Shown here: positions 22,508 through 33,257 of the stretch, piece by piece
Layout of the letters: the number at the start of each line of letters is the position of its first letter
Numbering within the stretch: the stretch's first letter is position 1
Assembly (NCBI GenBank): GCA_947359465.1
Contig: OX375876.1
Location: 83,660,359 to 83,724,358, forward strand
From: Metellina segmentata
Lineage: Eukaryota; Arthropoda; Arachnida; Araneae; Tetragnathidae
Reading direction: 5' to 3'
DNA: 64,000 bases
The notes under the pieces: generated by a model
Told to the model about the DNA's origin: nothing
Database searches by the model: none
What the model saw: only the letters and a program-made list of their open reading frames with translations
Translations under genes and position numbers: made by a program

Positions 22508-24154
22508 AGGACTTTTATTTTGAAAATATAATACAATGTGTTTTCATTTCCAAATACAAAATTTTGATGTTTTCAAGTCTATTTTATTACATTGTTAATG
22601 CTAACTGATGATTTTGCATTTTTTTTTATTTATAAGGTGCTGTTAACTCACATTGTGTTCTTTTCGCTTTTTCCTTGTGCAATCAGTGTGCAATCCTTCT
22701 GGTGAAATAGAAAGAAAGACAGCTCATGTCGAACGAAAAATTAAATGAGTAAGAGAAGTGCTAGAGAAACCTCCACTCGTAGTAAAAATTTGTTTTGCTT
22801 TTTGGTATCTGGCAACCCCAAGATGTATGTTTCATTTCTAACTCTGAACCTTTACGATGAGGCAGATTAACTTTTGTTACCACTAAAATATCGCTTACAC
22901 CAGCGGCATAGTAGCGGTGGTTGTTATCCCCTTTTTAAGTGACAGCTGGCATCGATCACCATTTACGAGCTGTCAGCGACTGACCTTCTAGAGGATCCCT
23001 TCTTTTGCTCGTTGACCCCCAACCCTGCCGATCGTGAGGTGTGAACGCTTTGGTGAAGGCAGAAAGTCGATCCAGTGATATCTCTTCTCACGCCAAACGA
23101 TACTATTAAAGGAAAGCGTCAGTCGTAAATGACACGGTCCTATTACTCAGGTTAGGTAATCAAGTTTGAGGGATCGGAGAATCAGGAAAAAAGCCGTTGC
23201 TGGCGACTATTAAAAAAATCTAAGCGCCTCAGCGTAAGGGTTAATTTTGAATTTCGATTTTATGCATCGTAGTTGAGACAGTGAGATGCATTAATATTTT
23301 AGCATTTCTTTGGTATCATGAATAAGATTTCTATTAAAGTGAAGAAAACATTGTTCTTATCAGTTTTTAATTTGAATATTTTTAGAAATGCTCCCAATCC
23401 TGAGTAGGTTCAAAGTTAAAATTCGATACGTTTGCTCGCATCTTTCGTATTCCATTATTCAACATTTTTTGAATGACTGAAATTTAATTTGTTTGGTAAG
23501 ATGCTACTTCCGTGTTTATGTGTTTCATTGTTACCTATGTCGTAAATAGATTATTTAGGAGCTGGATTTTATAGCCAATAATTTATTTGGTGCCCAATAT
23601 CTCTAAAGACATGCGTTCATTTTTTATAGTATAGGGGAGAGAGGTGTACCAAAGGTACAGTCATATCTCGGTACATTCGCTGTAAAAAATAGAAGAGGAG
23701 GGAATTTTGTTTGAACAGGTTGGTAGCGCTGGGCTAGGATGCCGTCAGTTTCTCATGCTGTTTGAAGGTGGCGACTTCAACAGATAAGTCATATTTTTCA
23801 TTTTCTATTTTTGCCTACCTAAACTAGATTTTGAACTAGTTTTACTCAATTTTTCATCATTCTTCAGTGTGCTTTACAGAAACACACGGTTTAGCCATCG
23901 ATTCTACTGCTTTTCAAGAGTTAATTCATATTTTTTTTATCTTTCTCCCAACTTTAACCCTGGCGATTGAATTCAAATCAACATATTGGCGATCAAATTC
24001 AAAATGGCCAGCTGTTGTACCAAGGGACACTTTGCCTGTCGTAACTAGGGACAAATTATGTTTACTGTCTGAAGGTACAGCAGCGGATCGTCAATGATCT
24101 GTTTTCAAGCTTTGAAATTTTCAGAATGTAATATAATTCGTAAGTAAAATTATA
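22508..24154. other. Intergenic DNA with a GC-richer block and a hairpin
   Basis: 22890-23170 is distinctly richer in GC than its surroundings (words such as GACAGCTGGCATCGATCACC and CCCAACCCTGCCGATCG) but has no long frame; it could be a regulatory element or an unrecognised repeat. At 23645-23659 TGTACC-AAA-GGTACA forms a perfect small hairpin. The frame at 23867-24097 is unconvincing. Confidence 0.4.
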
Positions 24155-24156
24155 TA

Positions 24157-25455
24157 CAGAGGCTGTTCACACATTTTTTAGACGATGTATATTGTATTCA
24201 CAAAAATAAATCACATAAAATTTCTTGTGTTTTAAATGTTCTACTTGATAGCCCTTATTCTGAACTATCTTTCGACACCGTAATTTCCAGGATAATGATG
24301 CCTTTTGAAGTGTCAGAAGAGGTATTCTATCCCATTCCTCCTGAGCAGCTTTCAAAAGTCCTGTAAGAGTTGTGGGACGACGTTTGGATAATGCAGATTT
24401 TAAAAGTTCGACAGCACAAAAATCCATAGGTGATACATAGGGAGATTTAGTAGGGATATCAGTGAAGGGTATGGCCTTGATACCGGTTTTTTGTTCCATT
24501 TCTTTTAGGAAATTTACAGTGGATATTGATGTGTGACTGCTAGCTTTGTCTTGATGGAGTTCCACAGATTGATGGCACTGTGGGTAAAGCGATGGTATTT
24601 CATTCAGAAAAATTGGCGATAAAATATGTTCCTGATAGTATATGGAGTTAATCTTGACATTTTTTTCCACTCTCTTGATTTTTAACTTGACATTATATGA
24701 AAAACCAGCACAATCATGAATCCCTTAGAAAAACTTTCCTTCGATTCTGTGAACCATGTACTTGCATTTTTTTCTCCCCTTTTATGATAATAAATGGCTC
24801 TTTTTTTTGCTGCAATCATTTAAATACATCCATGATTCATCTATCGTGACAATTTTTTTCCATTTTTCTTTGGATAAGTGTTTCTCATATAGAATTCGGC
24901 AGCGTGTTCTGTATTCAGCGATATGCTTTAGAGAAAGACGATGCACATTGCGTTTTTTTCGCTTTCTTAAGATTTAAATCAACGTTTATCATTTTGTTTA
25001 CAGTGGACACCGAGCATTTTAATGATTTTGCAACTGTCCTTTGACTAGGGGGATTTTCTTTTAACATTAAACAACGTACCTTTGCAATAGTCGAAGATGT
25101 CCGTTTCTTCCTTGGATACTTGTTTTAATTTTTGTCCCACTTGAGGCTCCAATTTGACGTTTTTTTCCTTTCTTGTTGACGATATTACCTATCGACGCTT
25201 TAGATATCACAAAACCATGACTCTCACATCGTTTTTGGGTAACGGAATATGAATATTTCTCTTCGGAAAGAGCATAAATATAGCCTTCGAACCACTGCTT
25301 CGTAAAAACGCCATTTTGAATAAAAACAAATCTCTCAAGCCGTAGACGATAATTTTGACTTTTAAAAACATCGTACAACTGCAATTATTTCTTTTGCAGC
25401 AAAGGATTTTTTATTATCGCTAACCAAAATCGTCTAAAAATGTGTGAACAGTCTC
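24157..25455 (-). mobile_element. Tc1/mariner-superfamily element, DD41D type, inactive
   Basis: Inverted ends CAGAGGCTGTTCACACATTT (left) and CAGAGACTGTTCACACATTT (right, reverse complement) are flanked by TA at 24155-24156 and 25456-25457. Length 1.3 kb, single broken transposase on the minus strand. The spacing of the second and third catalytic residues (41) places it with DD41D elements rather than Tc1 (DD34E) or mariner (DD34D). Confidence 0.88.
24167..25384 (-). pseudogene. DD41D transposase pseudogene
   Basis: Reading from 25384 the N-terminal part runs MQLYDVFKSQNYRLRLERFV and contains a helix-turn-helix-like stretch ending at a stop near 25067. Further segments in shifted frames include VTIDESWMYL (first Asp), then VELHQDKASSHTS (second Asp) and SPYVSPMDF (third Asp), with 41 residues between the latter two. 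The C-terminal frame continues as LLKSALSKRRPTT and AQEEWDRIPL to 24167. Several frameshifts and stops separate the parts, so no protein can be made. The DDD triad itself is still legible. Confidence 0.85.
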
Positions 25456-25457
25456 TG

Positions 25458-26760
25458 TAGCATTGAGTATAAAACGATTGCTTACGCAGCTCAGATTGCT
25501 TTACCAGTGTTGATGGAAAGACCATTTTTAAAAAATAAATTAAATTATAATATTCATGTTTGAACTGACTCTTTTTACTTCTTATCATGATGAAAATAAT
25601 ATTTATAAATATTTGATTGATGAAGAAAGAATATTTAAAGCAATTAATTTTACATCACTTACATTTTGTAATGTAACACGAAAGCCGAAAGAAAAACTCA
25701 TTGATCATAAAAGCGCAATTTTGCTTTTCGGTATCTGGAAACGTCAGAATTAATGTTTATTTTTTTATTTTGATTTAGAATTCTTTTTGTTTGGGTATTT
25801 GAGTTGACAGCGAGATGTTGCGGTCATATTTCAGGATTCCCAAGTATTATAAATATGTGTTCTTTTGCTTATAAATCATTTTTGTCTTTATTAATAATGT
25901 TCAAATCTTTAGTCGAATTGTTCTCTTTCAGAATATATTCAGGAAGTCGAAATTTAACACGTTAAAACAGATTTTTTTTCAGAATTCTGCATTTTTTTTC
26001 AAGGATTGGAATTTTGTTTCGGTTTGCATTTATGTGTTCCGGTATATTGCCTATTGCAGAAATATTATTCAGGAGTTAGATTTTAATGATTTATTTATTT
26101 TCTGCAAAATATCACTCGACAAGGTCAATTACTTTGTGGTATATGTATATTTAAACCAACTTTCTTTAAATATCTGGTTTAATCATGGAAGTACGAAAGA
26201 TAAGGAAGTTCCCTAACAAGGTTTTGCTACCGGTTTAACTGAAGCCGACATTTCCATGGTTTTAACACATTAACATGGCGGCCGCACATGCGCTATTAAA
26301 AATCTTTTCTAAAGCACACTTTTTTTTCATATTGAGATGTGTTCATTCGTTCTGCAATTGAACGATTCTAAATTAGTAAAATATACTACTTTTTGCAATA
26401 TTTTGTTTTTTAAATGATAATTTAAGTATGATACAAAAAAGTTTACTACCTTTTGCCATTTCGCTTTTAAATTTTGTGATTGAATATGCTATAGTATAAT
26501 TACAATAAATACACTTCTTTATGACGATGCACTGCTTATCTATGCATCTCAACGTTATGGGTCTTTGTGAAACCTGAAATGAAAATTATTTTAATTAGAT
26601 ACAATGAATTGATAGACACATTGAAACCTATGCATACATATCCTGTCTGATGATAAACCTGTATAACCATATTTTTTCCAAGTCCCAACAATATTACAGG
26701 TTTTACTGTTGGGACTTGTGAGAATCGTAGACTATTAAAACAAAAATTTATAAACATAAA
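25458..26760. other. AT-rich intergenic DNA
   Basis: No supported gene. A short GC-rich spot at 26270-26292 (ACATGGCGGCCGCACATGCG) contains CpGs and stands out from the surroundings, but no transcript start can be inferred. The minus-strand frame 26536-26757 has no recognisable domain; TTTTCATTTCAG|GTTTCAC at about 26565-26580 on minus looks like a splice acceptor. Confidence 0.4.
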
Positions 26761-27000
26761 TTAATTCAATCTAAAAAAAAAAAACAATAAAAAAACTTTT
26801 TTACAATTACTTGGTTTGTAAATAAATAAACATTCTTGATAAATTGAAGACTGGTTATTGAATATATTATGTATGCCCACACAAATCCACCCATAGAATA
26901 GGTCTTTTTTCTTATGAATACTTTCTAAAATTGTAATGCATGCAAATACAGTAAAACCTAGGACTGCAAGCAGAAACTGCAGAAGCTCATAATAACCATT
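26761..27000 (-). other. Candidate exon without its own ATG (membrane-like)
   Basis: On the minus strand a frame of about 79 codons stays open from near 26996 to TAA near 26762. It begins GYYELLQFLLAVLGFTVF, has a hydrophobic helix-like core (LLQFLLAVLGFTVFACITIL) and then KKKDLFYGWICVGIHNIF before becoming low-complexity. In such AT-rich DNA an open stretch of this composition is unexpected. A smaller open segment (SNCLNAIETLDCEQLVNEC) lies upstream on the same strand near 27045-27110. No family was recognised, and splice sites are not compelling. Confidence 0.3.
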
Positions 27001-27460
27001 GGCTTAAGATATGATTGTTCATAGTTACAATATTTTAAATATTTACTTGTCTTCTAAAACACTCATTAACAAGTTGCTCACAGTCCAAGGTTTCAATAGC
27101 ATTCAAGCAGTTACTTACAACTGTTAGCTAAAGCTGTATCATTCTAAATAATGTGATATAAAGCAATATTTTCACCCATGTACTAAAATACCGCTACTGC
27201 TTATTTGACTGTAATACTTTTTTATTAAATAAAAGTTAAACTTTCCTAAAAAGCAGTTTCTAACTTTTATTACAACTGGTAGGTTACAAAATCGAAATCG
27301 TACAATTAACGAATCAAATTAATAATTCCTTGGATAAATCAATCAACTTTTCAAAATAATTTTTTAAATGTCTATAAATGCTTTTAATTTTGAATATAAT
27401 GCTGCTATAAGTTACAGGTCAAAAGGCTATCAGATTCAAGATACATCAAATTAAAATTAC

Positions 27461-27539
27461 CTATGAAGCGATATTCCAGGGATCTTCTTTTTGTATTTCG
27501 GTTTGTACACCCGTAAGCGAGAGCGACACAAGACGTCAT
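27461..27539 (-). CDS. Possible first coding exon of a THAP-like gene
   Basis: From ATG at 27539 the minus strand reads MTSCVALAYGCTNRNTKRRS, then LEYRFI and a splice donor ATAG|GTAATT. THAP zinc fingers begin with a Cys pair, GCxNR and then FHRFP, so the order C..GCTNR...K...L.YRF is suggestive. The Cys spacing (six residues) is wider than the usual two to four, which would be explained by a short insertion, so this could be divergent or a pseudogene. No second exon with the conserved Trp, Cys and His was located. Confidence 0.33.
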
Positions 27540-27634
27540 GTCCAAATCAAAACTAATAAAATGGTGCAAATTATTTGCTTTAAATCTTCAAATCAAAAAC
27601 GGTATAACAACATTGATTAACATGCACGAGCACA

Positions 27635-27700
27635 ATGTTTTTACCAAGATGACGCGCAATAACATACCAAGATGGCGCCGCGGTTACGGTTTGGGCTTCA
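27635..27700 (-). promoter_or_regulatory. Promoter-like segment upstream of the THAP-like exon
   Basis: Two CATCTTGGTA words on the minus strand (one as GCGCCATCTTGG, one as GCGTCATCTTGG) lie about 100-150 bases upstream of the candidate ATG in a small CpG-containing patch. CCATCTTG resembles YY1-type sites common near TATA-less start sites. This is inference from motif and position only. Confidence 0.3.
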
Positions 27701-28395
27701 ACAGTTCAGAGTAAAGGCACTTCTGTTATCTTTCCTACTTACATGGGTTTAATACGTAATAGTGTGAATATTGCTGTATCATAAAATAAACACATCAAAA
27801 TATTTTTAAAGCGTCTAATTTCTTATTTTAAAATAACAAGTAAATTAAAAAGTAACTTTAAAATAAGATGGGTTACGTTAAATTCAAACGGGTAGTCATA
27901 CGTTGTAGTTCAAATATGTTTAAAAATTTATATAGCTTTTCATTGAAAAACGATAAAAAATAAATACATTTTTTTTTCGTGTTTCATGGGTGTTATTGAA
28001 AGCTGTACTTCATAGTCAAGTAACTATATCTATCATTCTAAATAGATACGTGCTTTCCATTTAAAAAACCGAATTTCTGAATTTAAAAAGTACCATAACG
28101 GTCCAATTTAAAACTGTATGTCTGTTGGAAAAAAGAGAATTTTAAACAAGATTTTGTTAATATTGGAATATTACAGTTAGTAATTTTGAAATATTTAAAC
28201 GTTTTGTCTTAATGGACAGAAAGTCGAATTAGCTTACTCTACTTAGTTGAAGCTATTCTTACCCAATTTAGATACATGTGAATCATTCGTTGAATGCAGA
28301 GCTTTTATTTTTGTAAAAGTGTTGTAAAATCAACCTTCCGTTTATTAAAAAAATTATTATCAATTGAGTTTAATTTGTCTACACTGATGACATTT
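27701..28395. other. AT-rich intergenic DNA, nothing recognised
   Basis: Only short, low-complexity open frames on both strands. No terminal repeats were found. Confidence 0.5.
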
Positions 28396-29040
28396 ATTTC
28401 TGTCACAAGTTCCGTTATTCCTCATGCCGCTGAACGGAATTTTCAGGAAAAAGTAGAAAACTAAATTACTCACGAATGCAGTACACTTTTAGCCCCTTTG
28501 GACGAATATAACGCGGGTTAATATGTAGCCTATCATACCCACAGGGTTTTAAAATATAAGTGTACCAAATCTGGTGTAGATTGGTCAAATTGGTGAATTT
28601 GTATAGAGAACAGACAAACGTCAACTTTGCTTTATATATCTAACAGAAGTTCCGTTATTCCACCTACCGCTGAATGGAATTTTCAAGAAAAATTGCTTTT
28701 GCTTCAAACTAAATTATTTAAACTGTAATCCATAACTTACTCCTCAGGCTCATTATTTACATGTCCTACCACGCGATTTCGTACGATCCAAGACTCCCAT
28801 ATTGGGTCGAGTTTGATTTATTACTTTTTGGTAAACTCGCTTTTCTCGCTCAAATCTCAGACGGTTTCCCGGGAAGGAACGCATCAGAAAATTACGAAAT
28901 TAACATGGTTTATTCAAAATTATAAAGGGAACAAAATGGAGAATGCTTTTTTCTGATGCGGCTATTAGTTTAGGGTGCATTAAGTGTAAAAGTAAGAAAA
29001 ACGAGTGTTAACGAGCAAGGGGGCGGAGTCCCCATTGTTT
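28396..29040 (+). repeat. Composite repeat with Helitron-like 3' end
   Basis: Two direct copies of AGTTCCGTTATTCC-CCGCTGAA-GGAATTTTCA begin at about 28410 and 28648. Between them, GTGTACCAAATCTGGTGTAGATTGGTCAAA and AGAACAGACAAACGTCAACTTTGC resemble the conserved ends of RTE or Helitron-type repeats. The block finishes AACGAGCAAGGGGGCGGAGTCCCC, a hairpin-containing end seen in many Helitrons, but followed by ATTG in place of CTAG, so the end is decayed or misread. Confidence 0.4.
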
Positions 29041-30679
29041 TAAATGATTAAATACAAAATTGAATAAGGTAGTATGTAAAAAGTAAATAAAAAAAACCGC
29101 ATGTCAAATATAGTTTAGAACTACTTGTGCATAGTTATAAATAGTGTATAAAAGTATTACTAGTGGCATAGTTATAAATAGTGCATAGTAGGTAAAATTT
29201 TAAGATATCTGTCTATGAAAATTTTGAAGAGTTCACTTCAATTTCTTCATCGTCGTGGTGTTGAAAATATTAAGATTATTAAGACGTACGGCAAAAAATG
29301 TCCTTGTCTATAAGACCTACATACTAGAATTCAAAAATAATCTATACATAATCTATAATGGAACAGGAAACTAAAATGCAAAATGTAGCTACATTGATGC
29401 TATATCGATTACAGTATATCTTTATGTGCTCAGAAGACTTGACTTCCAATTGAAAATTTTAAAGTTCCAGGAATTCTGTACGATCTACTGAATTTGTTCA
29501 GATTCAATCACGTCATTTTTTCATCAGGGAGTTTAATCTTTTTTTTCTGAATAAACTCAATAATCGTGTTTGGATGGAATAGATCTACCTGTGAGAATAA
29601 ATTCAAACGTAGATGTATTATTAACCAATAGTAAAAAGTAGTCGTGACTGAGTTGCTAGAATCTAACAATTTGGTATTTATTTAACATTTTCATGACATG
29701 TTACTATACCATTTAGTCAAACTAGTCCACTTTTTCTTTTCGATAACAAGATTCTATTAAGCTATTTAGAAACATATTACCATTAATATGTGTTCTGATG
29801 TGTGACGATTTATGTTGATAGAACTTGATATATCTATTGCATTCCATAGAGAGAGGAAAATGAAGTATTTCCTGCATTATTTTCTATAGTACTCTTATAT
29901 TTGTTTTCCTCGACATCGTAATTTTCTCACAGAAACTAGATACGCATGTCCAAGTTGTATGTTCTGGTCAATCCATCTACAGTTTGTCTTAGAAGATATA
30001 TTAGATTGTAAAATAATATGAAAGGACTATAATTCACTGTTTAACGATTCAATGAGGTATCAGTGAAAAAGTTTATAATGAAATGTGTTTAGGAGATACT
30101 AAAATATTTCTTGCTTATCTGTTCTGCAAACCCATCATTCTACTCAAAACAATTTATGCTCAAGTTAGAAGGTTATTTTGTTTAAAAAGTAACTATTTCG
30201 ATACGTCATTAAGTTAATAAATTAATGTCATCAAGTTTATAAATTTCACTCTTAGGAATTTAAGATACACTCGTAGACTGAATTTTGAGTTGAAAAACTG
30301 GCCAGAAATTATTGTTTTCTAAGTTACCTTTCTTCAGTACTCTTACATTTTACAGTTTTCCTCTTCGGAAAACTATTAGTTTGCTAACTGATTGTAATGC
30401 TTCAGTCAAACTTTAAATTTATGTTTTAAACAACTAACTATTGCATCTGCTTTGATTTAGTTAAATCTTTTAATTGATTGAGTACATATTCCCATTGTAA
30501 GATTGATATCCACAGATCCCCGATCTTTTACTAAATTTGGCGACGATCTATGGCTATTGGCGACGATCCGAGATGAAGATGTGTCTGGTAGGGAATGTAT
30601 GCTTAAAGAAAGTGTTTAACCTACTCAAAAGAGGGCAAACATCTAACGTAAGGTACATGAATAGAATCTGAACCTTTTT
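29041..30679. other. AT-rich intergenic DNA
   Basis: A small local duplication GCATAGTTATAAATAGTG occurs at about 29127 and 29167. Nothing else stands out on either strand. Confidence 0.5.
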
Positions 30680-30690
30680 GTTTTAAATCT

Positions 30691-30903
30691 TGCCGACCAA
30701 CCGGTCTAGTGGTTAAGGTGATGGCTTATGGATCGGAAGGTTCCTGGTTCGAATTCGGGTCAGGGCATGGATGTAAATTGTGCTGTCCTTTGTTAGGGGC
30801 AATGATGGTCCTCCCACTGGGTGCTCCTTCACAAGTGGCCATCATTCCCGGCCTTGTAGGGGCCAATGATTAAGTTCATATGTGCCAGCCATTGGGGGAA
30901 AAT
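30691..30903 (+). repeat. Second SINE family, perfect 11-bp TSD
   Basis: GTTTTAAATCT lies at 30680-30690 and 30904-30914. The element begins with a tRNA-like head carrying A-box TGGTTAAGGTG and B-box GGTTCGAATTC, nearly the same head as the SINE at 12797, but the body (GCAATGATGGTCCTCCC, CAAGTGGCCATCATTCCC, GGGGCCAATGATTAAG) is different. It is therefore a separate SINE family sharing a promoter. Confidence 0.85.
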
Positions 30904-31139
30904 GTTTTAAATCTGGTGGAAACGTTTGTTTACTTTGCACGAGCAGACTTGATTCGCCTTCGGAAACACGATGATTGATCTACTGCCAAACAGCAAATAA
31001 CTAAGATCCTTTTCGACGAGGCATAAGAGACATAATATGAGAGAATTTTACTGGAAAGTTAAATACTGAGGATGCTTGTATTTTTGTAACATCCTTCGTA
31101 ACTTTTCGATGTAACTTGGAATGTTACTTGAAAACTGTT

Positions 31140-31290
31140 TCAACGAGAGGTTTTTCTCTGTCGAACTGAATGTAGGCGAACGTTCGTATTCTAGACGTGA
31201 TGTCACTTGACTTATTTTTCGAATACGATTTCAGCACGTTGTCAATAATAATTCCGAAGAATGAATTTCGGACTAATATATCATCGGCTT
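31140..31290 (+). repeat. Unclassified dispersed repeat, copy 3 of 4
   Basis: TTTTTCTCTGTCGAACTGAA is followed by CGTGATGTCACTTGACTT, TTTTTCGAATACGATTTCAG, CACGTTG and AATAATTCCGAAGAATGAA, collinear with copies at 8140 (inverted), 11022 and 51090. Confidence 0.6.
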
Positions 31291-31327
31291 AGAGCAGAAA
31301 CTCACTAACTCAAAAAACTATTTTAGG

Positions 31328-31412
31328 TTATTGAAATTCCGTCGCACTGAAGAAACCCAATGATTATTGGTGGAGGTCCGGAATAAATTCCGAAGGGAAA
31401 GATCCATGACAG
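31328..31412 (-). repeat. SINE 3' fragment
   Basis: In reverse this matches the SINE 3' part: GATCTTTCCCTTCGG, CCGGACCTCCACC, CAATAATCATTGGGTT and GTGCGACGG. It is diverged and lacks head and TSD. Confidence 0.6.
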
Positions 31413-31905
31413 AACAGTCGTTTAAAGACTATTAGGTTTCAGGTCGAACAATAAAAACTATAAGCTCATACATTTTGAGTGTTATATTGTAATCTGTTGA
31501 AAAGATCTGTGACTATGTATTTCTCATAATTATGACTATAAGCATTTAGTGTCACCAAAAAAAGTCAGCTAAAGAGGTTCTGCTCTAAGACGACAGTATG
31601 ATAGTTGATTTTGTCAACCCAAATGAATTAAAAATATTGCAAAAACTATAATGAGCTACATTTTATGGAAACCTATGTATGTACCATGCGTGAACATTTT
31701 AGGAACAAAAAACAAAATATCCCTGTTGCTTTCTGATTTATTTATTTGCACGAAAAAATCCCCTTCATTAAAAAGTTAACGCCAAACATCGCCAAAACGG
31801 GAATAAATATAGTTACTTTTACTTCGGAAGCATTTTGCTTCCTCCTTGGATAGTTTGTTCATGTTTACACGGTAAAATCCTCGTGATAGAAGTTCTCAAT
31901 ACGTA

Positions 31906-32151
31906 ATCAAAGTTTTACTGACCCGTTTGGAAGAGCAGCGGATCGGCAACCGAGTTCGAAACTAGATCCAATCAAAGACCGACGGCTATGTATGGGGACT
32001 GGTGCACGTTAAACCTGTTGTAGTCTCAAATTTCCACACGTTGGCGTGGTGTGGAAGTTTGGAGATTGTTGTGCCTGGGATCTTTCCCTTCAAGATTGAT
32101 CCCGGACCGTCACCAATAGTCCGTTGTGTTGCTTCAGTGCGACGTTAATTC
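31906..32151 (+). repeat. SINE copy with 9-bp candidate TSD
   Basis: CAATACGTA is found at 31897-31905 and 32152-32160. Between them are a degraded head (GGAAGAGCAGCGGATCGG, then CCGAGTTCGAAAC as B-box-like) and the common body: CACGTTGGCGTGGTGTGG, AAGTTTGGAGA, GGGATCTTTCCCTTC, GATTGATCCCGGACCGTC and GTTGTGTTGCTTCAGTGCG. Parts of the body are deleted relative to 12797-13110. Confidence 0.75.
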
Positions 32152-32289
32152 CAATACGTACTTACCTGTACGTAATGGAATGAAAAGCTTTTATCTGCAG
32201 AAATTAATATGCAATAGAAGTAACCGGTGTTAATGGGGAAATGTTTCGCCGTTGATGCTATTTTTACTGAATCGGATTACAGGTTGAGT

Positions 32290-32500
32290 GTTGCGAGCAT
32301 TAAAAGAGCGGCATGGATTCTCTCTCAGGTCGACAGGATCATTAGCAAATAAAGTGATGGCGGCAGTCGGGGCCGTCAATCAGGAAAAGATTACTTCCGA
32401 CCCCATTAAAGGCCCGAAGAGCGCATTTCTCCCCAAGATTAAGGCCGATCGTGTGAGAGTCACGTAATTATGCTTATGAAGACGCTCTGGCAAGGATCCA
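32290..32500. other. GC-rich island of unknown function
   Basis: This block (for example GATGGCGGCAGTCGGGGCC, GACCCCATTAAAGGCCCG and CCCCAAGATTAAGGCCGATC) is much richer in GC than the surrounding DNA and matches no repeat in the window. Plus-strand frames are short: one of about 37 codons from an ATG at 32357 ends at TAA before ATTATG. It might be a conserved non-coding element, a captured exon or part of an unrecognised repeat. Confidence 0.35.
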
Positions 32501-32993
32501 TTAGAGATTCAAAGGAATTACGCTGTTGCCTTAAGTGGTGATGATCAGGGAAAAAAAATATTGATGTAACGAATATGATTGCTTTCTGGAATAAATGGGA
32601 TTATCAATCTCTTCCGAGCTATGGAATCCTTTAATACGCGGGATTTGTTGGACGCTGGAGGAAGAGTTCTCGGACTTTGGGTCGATATCTAAAACTGGGT
32701 TATTTGGGGAGCATGGGAAACAAATCGCCTAACTTGTCCTGTAGTGTTGTTTTAGTTTAAGGATACAAAATTGATCTTTAACCCTCAAAGTGGTTTAGTC
32801 GTGGTATCTCGATCATCAAGATTTGCTAATGATTTTGCTAATGACGGTTGCAAAATTGACTCAATCATCTGGAGAGTTAATGTGGGCCAAATACATTTAA
32901 GTTTTCTCTTTCAAAGCCATGCAACGTCCGGCTTTTCATCACCTTGAATGCACTAGAAATACCCTTGTCACATAAAGTTGTTAAAAGTATATA
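32501..32993. other. Intergenic DNA with a low-copy repeat motif
   Basis: Around 32780-32850 the words AACCCTCAAAGTGGTTTA and GTATCTCGATCATCAAGATT resemble stretches at 45860-45890 and 53015-53110. Otherwise nothing recognised. Confidence 0.35.
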
Positions 32994-33066
32994 CACTACC
33001 CTACAATATTGAACCGGACAGCAAGATGTGATTGTATAAGGGTAAGAATGCATGCTTTAATAGTGG

Positions 33067-33254
33067 TAATTTTTGGTAATTTAAGTTAACGTCGTACTAG
33101 AGCAACACAATGGGCTATTGACGAAGGTCCGGGATCAGTCCCTTAAGGGAAAGATCCGAGGACAACACCTCGTAATTTTGAACCACGGTCAGATGACGAA
33201 GCAACACCTGAGCTGGCACCCCACTCTCCAAACTTCCACGCCAACCCAACGTGA
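33067..33254 (-). repeat. SINE nested in a Tc1-like element, 13-bp TSD
   Basis: GCTTTAATAGTGG is present at 33054-33066 and 33255-33267. In reverse the insert starts TCACGTTGGGTTGGCG and ends with an ATTACC-type tail, closely matching the copy at 22308-22496. The SINE is younger than the transposon it sits in. Confidence 0.9.
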
Positions 33255-33257
33255 GCT

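Noticed and set aside
23645..23659. TGTACC-AAA-GGTACA as transposon terminus or terminator
   Set aside because: A matching inverted end and target duplication were not found, and intrinsic terminators are not expected in this type of genome.
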